Shown piece by piece: positions 21,596-34,927 of a stretch of 64,000 nt of DNA. The stretch is taken from NCBI GenBank assembly GCA_964017185.1, contig OZ024869.1:704501-768500 (forward strand), given 5' to 3'. The translations under genes were made by a program, and so were the position numbers. Under the pieces are notes generated by a model that did no database searches, had not been told where the DNA came from, and saw only the letters and a program-made list of their open reading frames with translations. The stretch comes from Rugalucina vietnamica (Eukaryota; Mollusca; Bivalvia; Lucinida; Lucinidae). Within the stretch, counting starts at the first letter, position 1; every line of letters begins with the position of its first letter.

Positions 21596-22065
21596 GGGGT
21601 GACACCACTCAAAAATTGTCCATAGGCCATAATGCAAATTGTCGCACTTTGTGACACTCCCAGCTGTTACCAAACATTTTATGACCAAAAGGACTCCCCT
21701 CGCCTTATAGCTCAGCCATACATCTACCCAACGAGCCTAGTTCAAAGGGGGGTTGACCGTTGAGTTTTTCCGGTATTCCGTTTTGCAACCACCCTAGGGT
21801 TGGGTTTTACCCTCTAGAATGGTGCAGATTTGAGGAGAGGGTAGTTTACAGACAGAAGCTTCCGACGAGAAATAGTCTCTTTTAAGATCGTGTTTTGTAC
21901 ACCCAAATGTCGTACACTAGTGATACTTTGCAGTGCATACTAAATATAAAACAGACACAAATAAATGTGCTCGTAATACAGTGTCAAACTCACCTAGGCA
22001 AAATTTTCAAATGCACTATTTTCGTGGGGTACGGCGGAGTGATAAATTTTGAGCGGTGTCGCACC
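21596..22065. repeat. Block D, first copy
   Basis: About 470 bp starting GGGGTGACACCACTCAAAAA recur nearly unchanged at 22958-23428; offset 1362-1363 bp. Continues into unique sequence after GTCGCACC. Confidence 0.9.
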
Positions 22066-22330
22066 TTGAGGAAAATTTGTTTTTATCGCGAACAAGAAAA
22101 TTTCTTTGCGATACACTCTTCCCCAAAATATAAGATGCTTGATAAGTATTTTGTTGAGAAAGAACACAAAATGAGGATGCATGGGGTCTTTCAATTCTAG
22201 GTACCCCCATGCAAAAACATGCTATTTTGACCAAAATTGCAAATATGGTGGTCAGACATATTGCCCAACAAGCGTTCAAAACAACCAAACCTAAGCATTA
22301 AACTGCTATACATTTAATGTTAAGATATTT

Positions 22331-22520
22331 ATGTACCACATTTGACCTTCAAATGACCTTGACCTTTGACCTCTGAACTGTGACCTTGAACCAAAACAGC
22401 TACACAAGAAGAAATTTACAACCTAGAAATTGAGCAAAAATGCTCTTTTCGTTAATTTTTGTGGCCTTGACCTTTGACCCTGGGTGACCTTGACCTTTGA
22501 CATTCACTGTGACCTTGCCC
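22331..22520. promoter_or_regulatory. Cluster of nuclear-receptor-like half sites
   Basis: Within 190 bp there are repeated TGACCTTGACC and three TGACCTTTGAC motifs (about 22360, 22468, 22490). The reverse complements AGGTCAAAGGTCA and GGGTCAAAGGTCA equal consensus DR1 sites for RXR, HNF4 and COUP-TF. No gene start is adjacent. May be repeat composition only. Confidence 0.35.
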
Positions 22521-22957
22521 AAGGTAAGTACAAAGGTTTACCACGGTTGTTGCTCATGTCCCAATGTCTTCTAAGTGCTGAGTGACAGCAATAGCACTAG
22601 AAAATGGGACCGAAATGACCCTCTGAATAACCCAATTTACAGTCCAAACTTATCAAAATGATGACTATCCGCGTCCAAAATTGTACAAAACACTAACAAA
22701 CAGCGTAATTCAACATTATAACATGACTTAGGCCAGTTTTAAGTCTACATCTGGCCTAAAATCACATTTTTAATCGAATTTTAATGGATTTTAACTTTTT
22801 CAATTTTTCAAAAATTCAATTTTTTGTAAAATTTTACAAAAATTGATAAAAGTTTGAAATTTATGTCATAATCAAAGTTTGAGCCAGATCCGATGAGAAT
22901 TCCACTAAGCAACGACTGACAATACCAAAAGTAAAAATTTTGACATTCAGCTTCTAA

Positions 22958-23428
22958 GGGGTGACACCACTCAAAAATTGTCCATAGGCCATAATGCAAA
23001 TTGTCGCACTTTGTGACACTCCCAGCTGTTACCAAACATTTTATGACCAAAAGGACTCCCCTCGCCTTATAGCTCAGCCATACATCTACCCAACGAGCCT
23101 AGTTCAAAGGGGGGGTTGACCGTTGAGTTTTTCCGGTATTCCGTTTTGCAACCACCCTAGGGTTGGGTTTTACCCTCTAGAATGGTGCAGATTTGAGGAG
23201 AGGGTAGTTTACAGACAGAAGCTTCCGACGAGAAATAGTCTCTTTTAAGATCGTGTTTTGTACACCCAAATGTCGTACACTAGTGATACTTTGCAGTGCA
23301 TACTAAATATAAAACAGACACAAATAAATGTGCTCGTAATACAGTGTCAAACTCACCTAGGCAAAATTTTCAAATGCACTATTTTCGTGGGGTACGGCGG
23401 AGTGATAAATTTTGAGCGGTGTCGCACC
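22958..23428. repeat. Block D, second copy, ended by element E1
   Basis: Same as 21596-22065 with one extra G in a G-run. It stops at GTCGCACC exactly where E1 begins. Confidence 0.9.
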
Positions 23429-23429
23429 A

Positions 23430-23902
23430 GGAGACCGGGAACTAATTATGTCAACATATCCCATGAGTCAAAATCTGCAGGTTGCTCCGAGACTGTTATC
23501 TGGTAATGGAGGCACCTGATTGGGTGATAATTGTGAACTAAAAATATTTTTTTTTCTTTCTAGCAACTGGAAAAATTATTTTTCTTCAAATTGGTATATA
23601 ATTTACCACCTGATGCACATAAATTGTGTTTTTTTCTGGTCCAAAAAGTAAAAAGAGTGATTTTGAAAATGAGGTCAGGTGGGTTTTTCCAAAAATTGAC
23701 GGCCATTCTTCAACATGCAACAGCTGAGAAAAGAGCCGGTGATGGTATGTTTTTTCATTTTTAAATCTTCTCATCTATTTTTTGGCTTGAAATTCAGGTA
23801 TATTTTGATGGCCTTAGTGTTACCTGGCATGCACAGTAAACTGTCAAAGAGCAGGGATTTAGCATTGGAGTCTATGGGATAAATAATTAGTTCACAGTCC
23901 CC
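23430..23902. mobile_element. Element E1, internally deleted copy
   Basis: Left end GGAGACCGGGAACTAATTAT, right end ATAATTAGTTCACAGTCCCC, imperfect inverted repeats extending about 40 bp (both reach ATCCCAT-GACTC-like sequence). Its first 72 bp equal 25232-25303, then it jumps to sequence equal to 29571-29971. So it is E2 with about 4.27 kb deleted. Confidence 0.8.
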
Positions 23903-25231
23903 TATACTAATTGTTCAACAGGATGAATTTGGCTGATTTAGGGTCAAATTATCCATTTCTTGGGATGAATGCAGCATCTGGATGGTAAATTAATGTCTTA
24001 ATATGGATGCTATGCACATTTTTGGTTAAAAAATTGAAAGGATCCTCCAGGAGATCTCCAGGAAGGGGGTGGGGGTGGTATCCCATAGCCTTCCAGTATG
24101 AAATAATGCTTCAGCAGTCAGAGCCTCCCCTGAAAAGCCATGACAAGAGGTGCTCAGCATGCGCGCGCACTGCATTATCCAGATTTACCTGTTTTTCATC
24201 TGCGTAAAACCAATTTAAGTGTGATTCGGGCAATATTATATGCCTTTTTCTGCTACTCTTAGTAGAATGAACACTGGAGTAGAGTTGTTTCCCTTGTATT
24301 GCTGCAGAGCTCTGTGAGTAGATATGTGCTATTTTTGCTTATTTTTTCTTCTTTTTTGACAAGAATGCACTGCTTTAAGAAGATTTAAATTCTTTTTCCT
24401 CAATATAAGCTGTATTTTAGTGTTTTATATGGCATTTAAATGTGAATTCCCTTGAATTTTAAAGGAAATTATCTCAATTTTGCTCTTTTTCTGTCATTTG
24501 GATGTCAAAATGCTGTCATTTTGATGTAAAAATGTGACTGGAAAGTCTTGTTTGGCTCTGTATGTAGTATTATTTTGTCAGGCAGCAATCAGGAAGAAGT
24601 AAAACTGCAAAGTAACATAGGTTTTGCCCATACCTGATTTTTTTTCATCATTAAGCAGTGCATGTGGCTTCGGCCGCAGTACCATTGTAAAATCAGCCCC
24701 AAGGGTGGAATTTCCCAATTTTGACTTGCAATATAACTGAAATTTTAATATGTTCTGCCAATATGATGTTTAATAAAGATACTGGTTTCCATTTAAATCA
24801 AAACTGCAAGCTCAGGGTGAAAATCTCTTTGACAGATATGATGTACTAGCATGGGGGTAGAAAATGACTAAAATATGGGGTGGGTGGGGTAATTTCATCA
24901 CTGTAGGGTCCTTTAAATGCCTTCATCTGAAATGTACCATTCAAGCAAGAATACACTAATGCATTTAGTATTTCCTGAAGATTTCAAATGAATATGATGT
25001 TCATTTCTGTTGTAATGAGAGTTTCACTTTAGTATTTAGTGCCACTCTACTTTGTGAAAATCTGATTTATTTCATTACATTGCTACAGGAGGGGTAGGTA
25101 ATTAAATTGAGATATTTGGGACTAAAGGAGACAAAAACAAGGAAAAAATCACACAAGTTTATTCAAAAAACATTAAATTGTCATATGAAACACAGAACAA
25201 GAAGATTTCCTTCAAAAAAGTATGCAGTATA
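23903..25231. repeat. Spacer S, copy 1
   Basis: 1329 bp beginning TATACTAATTG and ending GTATGCAGTATA, essentially identical to 29972-31300. No gene is recognised; a 66-residue frame near 24007-24207 lacks support. Confidence 0.85.
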
Positions 25232-25420
25232 GGAGACCGGGAACTAATTATGTCAACATATCCCATGAGTCAAAATCTGCAGGTTGCTCCGAGACTGTTA
25301 TCTGCATACCAAACTATATAATCGATTATCGATTTTATATGTCTGGTTATCTTCCCTTGGATATTTGCCAATCTCGCTACTTACCTGTAAAATTCCGACC
25401 CGCGTTTATTAAGAAAAGTA

Positions 25421-26468
25421 CACTGAAAAAAAGTTATAAGAGGCCACCTCATATTTTTTCTTCTAGTTCAGAAAGTAAATTACGATCAATTAAAATTCAT
25501 GATCAAATTAATAAACCAATGTCTAACAGTGGCTCTGAGAGTGTCTGCATTCCAAAATGCGTGATATGTCTCACGCAGTCGAAGCATGAGTAAAGGTACC
25601 CTCTTTTCGAAAATCACACTTTATTATCATCAAATTAAATGTCATATTATGACGTTGTGTTTTACATTTTAATTTATTTGAAAGTGCTACTGACTACGAT
25701 GATGCAAGATAAAATTAAGTCAGGTGTGTTGCTGCAATAAGAATCTTCGTTTCTGGTTTGTACATGCAAGAAGACCGCGACATGAATAACATGAATTCAG
25801 CTTTTTGTATGCAATTTGCATACAAACTTTGTTCATCTCTGGTTGCATTATTATCAGCAGTATGGAATTGAAATTTTCAGTGCAGTGAGTATTAAGGTAT
25901 AATACTAGACTCTGATAAACTTTGAAAATTTTAAAAATCGTCCATAAATTTCGTTATTTTGTTCGTTAAAAATTGGCATTGAAACCGGAAGTGTGCGTCA
26001 GCTGTGACCTGTTTGTCCTCGAAAATAGTCTAAAATAGCTCACTCGGGTTATATCTCTCATTTCCAGGCTTAATCAAGTGAATTTAATAGCGATTAACAT
26101 GTTTAAGAGGCACATTGATGAATTTTTCAAAAAATCTCAAAATTAGCGATTTTTAAAAATGCGCAGAAAGTCTACCAGTAGAGAAAATTCGAATGTTTAA
26201 TGTTTTTCCAAGCCGGAAGGGCCCCTTTGATGACACCCGCTTATAATTTCAATTAATGTTGTGCTTTATCAAATTTTTTATTCAAAAACATTGATTTTTG
26301 CATTTGTACTCCAAAATCGCGTTTAGTGAAAGAAAATTATTTCTGAACACTTTGGAACTTTACTTACTTGAAAGACACGTCTTTAGACTAAAAATCGTGC
26401 AATTTTGAACATGGCTTAGTTACAAAAAATGAGTTTGAAAAGTGGCCTCTTATAACTTTTTTTCAGTG
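25421..26468. mobile_element. TA-flanked TIR element nested in E2
   Basis: Perfect 27-bp TIRs starting CACTGAAAAAAAGTTATAAG at 25421-25447 and 26442-26468, with TA just outside on both sides. 1048 bp, no transposase. TA duplication fits Tc1/mariner-type elements. Confidence 0.85.
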
Positions 26469-27500
26469 TATATAAAACATTAAAATACTTTGTCATAATT
26501 TACTTATTATTGGTCTCTCACTATATTATAAGATATCACAAGAAAGTGTAAAACCTTGCCGACACGCTGATGTAAGAAAATATAAAATAACTTAATGTTT
26601 GGCGGGGTCACTTTGTTCATCCTTTAGAAGAGCAAACCCCCATTCAAGCCTATGTCTCCTGAGTTGAAATGCTTAGTTTAAGCATTTTACCACCAAATAA
26701 TAGAAGTTTTAATTAATTTTCATAAATTTTATAAGATATACATGGATTCACTAGTTTCCATATTTTGCAATGATGTAAATTTCACATAAATAGATTATTT
26801 TTTTAAATGGTCACTTTTTGTTTAAAAATTGGTTTGAGAGCCCTTTCGACCAAACTGACTGTGGAGGCGAAGAAAAACTTCTAAGTTCGAAAATTCTCTT
26901 CAGACTGTGTTACCTGGACAGGTAATCATATATAGGATTATTATACTGTTGGTAAACAGATAACTGGCGAAACAGCCTGTGACAAAGTGTACAAAAATGC
27001 TTCTAAGATTAAATTTTAAATCAATTATTTTTTTTTTCAACTTATTAGATTTGAAATAGCAATTTAAATATTTTTTGTTTTTTAGTGTTCTTTCTCGTCC
27101 GCTGAATGAGATACAAAGTCGAAACATAATAATCATAGCCAAAATGATCGACCTGACAGCGTTTTTGTCATTTTTATCTGTCAATTAAAGAAACCTTATT
27201 ATCAATTTAAGTGTTTCACACTTACTCAAGACAAGTTGTTGAGCTAATGGACTCATTGCTCATTTACCATAGATATTGCAATGTTATTTAATACGCTTAA
27301 CGCATGACTTCTTTAATCAAGGCTCTGTTTTATTTCATAACGAAAACTTGCCCATGCAATAGACCTGTAGACAGTATTTGTAAAAATTGAAAATTTTCTG
27401 TGTAAAAGTTTTGATATTTTTCTTATTTTTGCTCCAAAACATAGATTGTAGGTACTCGTTAGTACCGCCATGGCATTTTTCTTATTTTTACCCAAAAGAT

Positions 27501-27561
27501 AGATTGTGGGTACATGTTAGAACCGCCTCGCCGAGGCGGTTCTAACGAGTACCCACAATCT
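27501..27561. repeat. Long palindrome around CGCCTCGCCGAGGCG
   Basis: Two 30-nt arms (from AGATTGTGGGTACATGTTAG) match at 28 positions around one central base. A diverged half copy precedes it at about 27443-27475. A related hairpin lies at about 46.23-46.30 kb. Confidence 0.85.
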
Positions 27562-27905
27562 AAGTTCTGGAGCCAAAAAAAAAAAAAAAAGGTTTACCCC
27601 TGCAAACCCCAGTATCCTATAGAAAAGTGGGGTTTAAGGGGGTCCTCATTGCACGGACATGTTTTCCTGATGCATATTTCTTCAAAACATTTCGACAAGA
27701 AGCAAAAATTCAAAATATAATAGATGCAAGTAGACACCCAAATTTAACAACCCTAAATACGCATAAATATGGGTTGTTACATATATATGAACCTTCTTTC
27801 TTTCTTTCTTTCTTACATGTGTATCATGAAATTTATATAGATCTTGTTTATTTATGGATTAAGCAACTTTCCACGTATTAAATATTTATACATGCATTTG
27901 AATTG

Positions 27906-27937
<32 letters not shown>

Positions 27938-28614
27938 GATATCTAAAGTTAAATACGAAATTAATGCAGGAAATTTTAATTCTTTTATGGCCAGCCATTA
28001 ACTCTTTGTGTTTAGAATTAAAATGTTTTGAACTATATGTAATCAAAGGCCATGATATCGACCAGCCTGCATGATTTTTCAGCAAACATTTACCTGTGTA
28101 AAACGGATTTTCTCACGACGCTGCCAAAATGTCTCGAGAATGCCATAATGCTAGTTGAATGTTTTTATAAGAGGCATGATTTTATGACTTTACCCTTTGG
28201 CGATGAAATAAAGACGCTGGTCAAAATACAATGTCAGGTATATTCCCTGCTCATGTTTTCGTAACACTAATTTATTGTCATTACTGTGAGAAAATCTACT
28301 TTCGGGTCGGCATGTGGATCTCAGACCAAATTGGTAGCTATGATCAGCTATCAAATCCGTACCAATGTTGCTAATCGCATTTTAGAATAAGAAATGATCA
28401 TGCATTAAAATGCGAGCACGAGGTGCAGTAGGATTCAATTCTTGACCACGCAGGTTTTTTTTTTTTCAATATTCTGCTCGAATTCGCCAAAAGATGATTT
28501 TATATAAGTTTTGCCAAGTTTTCTAAATCTAATAATTCATCCAATCATTTTCAAAATGTTCCTCTGCTTTAAATTATAGACCGGCACGGGTACTTTACTA
28601 GAAATAAGTGATAT

Positions 28615-28852
28615 AAGCCACAGCGAAAGAAAACCTGTCTTCGGAATTTACGACCCAGCTTCGAGTCAAACCGACCTGTGAAAACACAGAAGATGGCTAG
28701 GAGTAGGAAGTTCAGATAATAGGGATTGTACTATCTGCATGTTTGATAGCTTTGCAACTATCTGTAGTTTTATAGCTTTGCAATTACCGCACAGCTGATC
28801 TGAGTCTTTGTTTTCGCACTTGTTGAAATACGGTTTCCTCATGACGCGGCTC
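28615..28852 (+). mobile_element. Hairpin MITE 'GAGCC', copy 3 (in E2)
   Basis: Diverged copy flanked by ATAT on both sides; the right end keeps CTCATGACGCGGCTC, but the central hairpin is degraded. Confidence 0.75.
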
Positions 28853-29971
28853 ATATAGGGGTAAGGTTTAATCACGTTTGAAACACAATAAAGAAGCCTT
28901 GCATTGAAGTTATTTCAATCAGCGTGCTTATTTGCTGCCTACAGATATGTGGTTTACTTTTCAATTAAATGCAGAATAAAATGTGCATCATGGTGTATGT
29001 TAACATTTAATTCGAAAACATTTAATAATACCGTATATTCCTCTTGGTCATTGAGCCTGGACATCAATTCATGCGACATGAAATTACCTGTTACTAAATT
29101 GATCAAATAATTTTCAAAAATTGCATAAAATATTCTAAAAGTTCATGTAAACATTAAAATTTTTATCTAAATTTTATGTATATATTTCAGTTCCGGCATT
29201 AGAATTCAAAGTTTTCAAATTCATTTAAGCAGACTTACAATGTAAGCAACAAGAGAAAATACAATACATGCAATTTCAAATAATTTCAAAATGCGAATAC
29301 AGTGGCGGTTTACCACTTGTATAACTTATAACACAAATCTGTCGGTGACCCGTGAACTAGCAAAATTCAGTGTCAGCTACCTGAGAGGTAATACTGTGTG
29401 ACAATATAACCAATGCTACATACTTACCTGGATAAACCTGTATCGATTATCAATTTAGCCACGCGATTACAATACCTTGGACCATGATGTAAGGGAGACA
29501 ATCGGTTTATTGATTTTTAGGCAGATCACGACCGATAACTGGTTACAGAAGCCATTCTATAGTTTAACATGGTAATGGAGGCACCTGATTGGGTGATAAT
29601 TGTGAACTAAAAATAATTTTTTTCTTTCTAGCAACTGGAAAAATTATTTTTCTTCAAATTGGTATATAATTTACCACCTGATGCACATAAATTGTATTTT
29701 TTTTCTGGTCCAAAAAGTAAAAAGAGTGATTTTGAAAATGAGGTCAGGTGGGTTTTTCCAAAAATTGACGGCCATTCTTCAACATGCAACAGCTGAGAAA
29801 AGAGCCGGTGATGGTATGTTTTTTCATTTTTAAATCTTCTCATCTATCTTTTGGCTTGAAATTCAGGTATATTTTGATGGCCTTAGTGTTACCTGGCATG
29901 CACAGTAAACTGTCAAAGAGCAGGGATTTAGCATTGGAGTCTATGGGATAAATAATTAGTTCACAGTCCCC

Positions 29972-31300
29972 TATACTAATTGTTCAACAGGATGAATTTG
30001 GCTGATTTAGGGTCAAATTATCCATTTCTTGGGATGAATGCAGCATCTGGATGGTAAATTAATGTCTTAATATGGATGCTATGCACATTTTTGGTTAAAA
30101 AATTGAAAGGATCCTCCAGGAGATCTCCAGGAAGGGGGTGGGGGTGGTATCCCATAGCCTTCCAGTATGAAATAATGCTTCAGCAGTCAGAGCCTCCCCT
30201 GAAAAGCCATGACAAGAGGTGCTCAGCATGCGCGCGCACTGCATTATCCAGATTTACCTGTTTTTCATCTGCGTAAAACCAATTTAAGTGTGATTCGGGC
30301 AATATTATATGCCTTTTTCTGCTACTCTTAGTAGAATGAACACTGGAGTAGAGTTGTTTCCCTTGTATTGCTGCAGAGCTCTGTGAGTAGATATGTGCTA
30401 TTTTTGCTTATTTTTTCTTCTTTTTTGACAAGAATGCACTGCTTTAAGAAGATTTAAATTCTTTTTCCTCAATATAAGCTGTATTTTAGTGTTTTATATG
30501 GCATTTAAATGTGAATTCCCTTGAATTTTAAAGGAAATTATCTCAATTTTGCTCTTTTTCTGTCATTTGGATGTCAAAATGCTGTCATTTTGATGTAAAA
30601 ATGTGACTGGAAAGTCTTGTTTGGCTCTGTATGTAGTATTATTTTGTCAGGCAGCAATCAGGAAGAAGTAAAACTGCAAAGTAACATAGGTTTTGCCCAT
30701 ACCTGATTTTTTTTCATCATTAAGCAGTGCATGTGGCTTCGGCCGCAGTACCATTGTAAAATCAGCCCCAAGGGTGGAATTTCCCAATTTTGACTTGCAA
30801 TATAACTGAAATTTTAATATGTTCTGCCAATATGATGTTTAATAAAGATACTGGTTTCCATTTAAATCAAAACTGCAAGCTCAGGGTGAAAATCTCTTTG
30901 ACAGATATGATGTACTAGCATGGGGGTAGAAAATGACTAAAATATGGGGTGGGTGGGGTAATTTCATCACTGTAGGGTCCTTTAAATGCCTTCATCTGAA
31001 ATGTACCATTCAAGCAAGAATACACTAATGCATTTAGTATTTCCTGAAGATTTCAAATGAATATGATGTTCATTTCTGTTGTAATGAGAGTTTCACTTTA
31101 GTATTTAGTGCCACTCTACTTTGTGAAAATCTGATTTATTTCATTACATTGCTACAGGAGGGGTAGGTAATTAAATTGAGATATTTGGGACTAAAGGAGA
31201 CAAAAACAAGGAAAAAATCACACAAGTTTATTCAAAAAACATTAAATTGTCATATGAAACACAGAACAAGAAGATTTCCTTCAAAAAAGTATGCAGTATA
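29972..31300. repeat. Spacer S, copy 2
   Basis: Same length (1329 bp) and apparently the same sequence as 23903-25231. Confidence 0.85.
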
Positions 31301-31489
31301 GGAGACCGGGAACTAATTATGTCAACATATCCCATGAGTCAAAATCTGCAGGTTGCTCCGAGACTGTTATCTGCATACCAAACTATATAATCGATTATCG
31401 ATTTTATATGTCTGGTTATCTTCCCTTGGATATTTGCCAATCTCGCTACTTACCTGTAAAATTCCGACCCGCGTTTATTAAGAAAAGTA

Positions 31490-32537
31490 CACTGAAAAAA
31501 AGTTATAAGAGGCCACCTCATATTTTTTCTTCTAGTTCAGAAAGTAAATTACGATCAATTAAAATTCATGATCAAATTAATAAACCAATGTCTAACAGTG
31601 GCTCTGAGAGTGTCTGCATTCCAAAATGCGTGATATGTCTCACGCAGTCGAAGCATGAGTAAAGGTACCCTCTTTTCGAAAATCACACTTTATTATCATC
31701 AAATTAAATGTCATATTATGACGTTGTGTTTTACATTTTAATTTATTTGAAAGTGCTACTGACTACGATGATGCAAGATAAAATTAAGTCAGGTGTGTTG
31801 CTGCAATAAGAATCTTCGTTTCTGGTTTGTACATGCAAGAAGACCGCGACATGAATAACATGAATTCAGCTTTTTGTATGCAATTTGCATACAAACTTTG
31901 TTCATCTCTGGTTGCATTATTATCAGCAGTATGGAATTGAAATTTTCAGTGCAGTGAGTATTAAGGTATAATACTAGACTCTGATAAACTTTGAAAATTT
32001 TAAAAATCGTCCATAAATTTCGTTATTTTGTTCGTTAAAAATTGGCATTGAAACCGGAAGTGTGCGTCAGCTGTGACCTGTTTGTCCTCGAAAATAGTCT
32101 AAAATAGCTCACTCGGGTTATATCTCTCATTTCCAGGCTTAATCAAGTGAATTTAATAGCGATTAACATGTTTAAGAGGCACATTGATGAATTTTTCAAA
32201 AAATCTCAAAATTAGCGATTTTTAAAAATGCGCAGAAAGTCTACCAGTAGAGAAAATTCGAATGTTTAATGTTTTTCCAAGCCGGAAGGGCCCCTTTGAT
32301 GACACCCGCTTATAATTTCAATTAATGTTGTGCTTTATCAAATTTTTTATTCAAAAACATTGATTTTTGCATTTGTACTCCAAAATCGCGTTTAGTGAAA
32401 GAAAATTATTTCTGAACACTTTGGAACTTTACTTACTTGAAAGACACGTCTTTAGACTAAAAATCGTGCAATTTTGAACATGGCTTAGTTACAAAAAATG
32501 AGTTTGAAAAGTGGCCTCTTATAACTTTTTTTCAGTG
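31490..32537. mobile_element. TA-flanked TIR element nested in E3
   Basis: Duplicate of 25421-26468 carried by the tandem duplication, with the same TIRs and TA flanks. Confidence 0.85.
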
Positions 32538-33979
32538 TATATAAAACATTAAAATACTTTGTCATAATTTACTTATTATTGGTCTCTCACTATATTATAA
32601 GATATCACAAGAAAGTGTAAAACCTTGCCGACACGCTGATGTAAGAAAATATAAAATAACTTAATGTTTGGCGGGGTCACTTTGTTCATCCTTTAGAAGA
32701 GCAAACCCCCATTCAAGCCTATGTCTCCTGAGTTGAAATGCTTAGTTTAAGCATTTTACCACCAAATAATAGAAGTTTTAATTAATTTTCATAAATTTTA
32801 TAAGATATACATGGATTCACTAGTTTCCATATTTTGCAATGATGTAAATTTCACATAAATAGATTATTTTTTTAAATGGTCACTTTTTGTTTAAAAATTG
32901 GTTTGAGAGCCCTTTCGACCAAACTGACTGTGGAGGCGAAGAAAAACTTCTAAGTTCGAAAATTCTCTTCAGACTGTGTTACCTGGACAGGTAATCATAT
33001 ATAGGATTATTATACTGTTGGTAAACAGATAACTGGCGAAACAGCCTGTGACAAAGTGTACAAAAATGCTTCTAAGATTAAATTTTAAATCAATTATTTT
33101 TTTTTTTTTCAACTTATTAGATTTGAAATAGCAATTTAAATATTTTTTGTTTTTTAGTGTTCTTTCTCGTCCGCTGAATGAGATACAAAGTCGAAACATA
33201 ATAATCATAGCCAAAATGATCGACCTGACAGCGTTTTTGTCATTTTTATCTGTCAATTAAAGAAACCTTATTATCAATTTAAGTGTTTCACACTTACTCA
33301 AGACAAGTTGTTGAGCTAATGGACTCATTGCTCATTTACCATAGATATTGCAATGTTATTTAATACGCTTAACGCATGACTTCTTTAATCAAGGCTCTGT
33401 TTTATTTCATAACGAAAACTTGCCCATGCAATAGACCTGTAGACAGTATTTGTAAAAATTGAAAATTTTCTGTGTAAAAGTTTTGATATTTTTCTTATTT
33501 TTGCTCCAAAACATAGATTGTAGGTACTCGTTAGTACCGCCATGGCATTTTTCTTATTTTTACCCAAAAGATAGATTGTGGGTACATGTTAGAACCGCCT
33601 CGCCGAGGCGGTTCTAACGAGTACCCACAATCTAAGTTCTGGAGCAAAAAAAAAAAAAAAAAAAGGTTTACCCCTGCAAACCCCAGTATCCTATAGAAAA
33701 GTGGGGTTTAAGGGGGTCCTCATTGCACGGACATGTTTTCCTGATGCATATTTCTTCAAAACATTTCGACAAGAAGCAAAAATTCAAAATATAATAGATG
33801 CAAGTAGACACCCAAATTTAACAACCCTAAATACGCATAAATATGGGTTGTTACATATATATGAACCTTCTTTCTTTCTTTCTTTCTTACATGTGTATCA
33901 TGAAATTTATATAGGTCTTGTTTATTTATGGATTAAGCAACTTTCCACGTATTAAATATTTATACATGCATTTGAATTG

Positions 33980-34013
<34 letters not shown>

Positions 34014-34689
34014 GATATCTAAAGTTAAATACGAAATTAATGCAGGAAATTTTAATTCTTTTATGGCCAGCCATTAACTCTTTGTGTTTAGAATTAAAAT
34101 GTTTTGAACTATATGTAATCAAAGGCCATGATATCGACCAGCCTGCATGATTTTTCAGCAAACATTTACCTGTGTAAAACGGATTTTCTCACGACGCTGC
34201 CAAAATGTCTCGAGAATGCCATAATGCTAGTTGAATGTTTTTATAAGAGGCATGATTTTATGACTTTACCCTTTGGCGATGAAATAAAGACGCTGGTCAA
34301 AATACAATGTCAGGTATATTCCCTGCTCATGTTTTCGTAACACTAATTTATTGTCATTACTGTGAGAAAATCTACTTTCGGGTCGGCATGTGGATCTCAG
34401 ACCAAATTGGTAGCTATGATCAGCTATCAAATCCGTACCAATGTTGCTAATCGCATTTTAGAATAAGAAATGATCATGCATTAAAATGCGAGCACGAGGT
34501 GCAGTAGGATTCAATTCTTGACCACGCAGGTTTTTTTTTTTCAATATTCTGCTCGAATTCGCCAAAAGATGATTTTATATAAGTTTTGCCAAGTTTTCTA
34601 AATCTAATAATTCATCCAATCATTTTCAAAATGTTCCTCTGCTTTAAATTATAGACCGGCACGGGTACTTTACTAGAAATAAGTGATAT

Positions 34690-34927
34690 AAGCCACAGCG
34701 AAAGAAAACCTGTCTTCGGAATTTACGACCCAGCTTCGAGTCAAACCGACCTGTGAAAACACAGAAGATGGCTAGGAGTAGGAAGTTCAGATAATAGGGA
34801 TTGTACTATCTGCATGTTTGATAGCTTTGCAACTATCTGTAGTTTTATAGCTTTGCAATTACCGCACAGCTGATCTGAGTCTTTGTTTTCGCACTTGTTG
34901 AAATACGGTTTCCTCATGACGCGGCTC
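34690..34927 (+). mobile_element. Hairpin MITE 'GAGCC', copy in E3
   Basis: Duplicate of 28615-28852 produced by the tandem duplication. Confidence 0.8.

Larger units (their letters stand above)
25232..29971. mobile_element. Element E2, full-length TIR element of 4.74 kb
   Basis: Bounded by the same imperfect TIRs as E1 and flanked by TATA on both sides, a possible 4-bp target duplication. No transposase is visible. The longest frame, 123 codons at 25222-25593, starts at the left TIR and runs into a nested TIR element, so it is doubtful. It contains a TA-flanked element (25421-26468), a 61-nt palindrome (27501-27561), a TTTC microsatellite, a poly-A tract and a 'GAGCC' MITE. Superfamily unknown; probably non-autonomous. 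Confidence 0.7.

Noticed and set aside
23586..23774. Minus-strand frame repeated in E1, E2 and E3
   Set aside because: Its identity across copies is explained by recent duplication; no family, splice sites or codon signal recognised.
25222..25593. 123-residue frame, duplicated at 31291-31662
   Set aside because: Starts in the left end of element E and runs into a nested TIR element; its near-identical copy reflects recent duplication, not selection.
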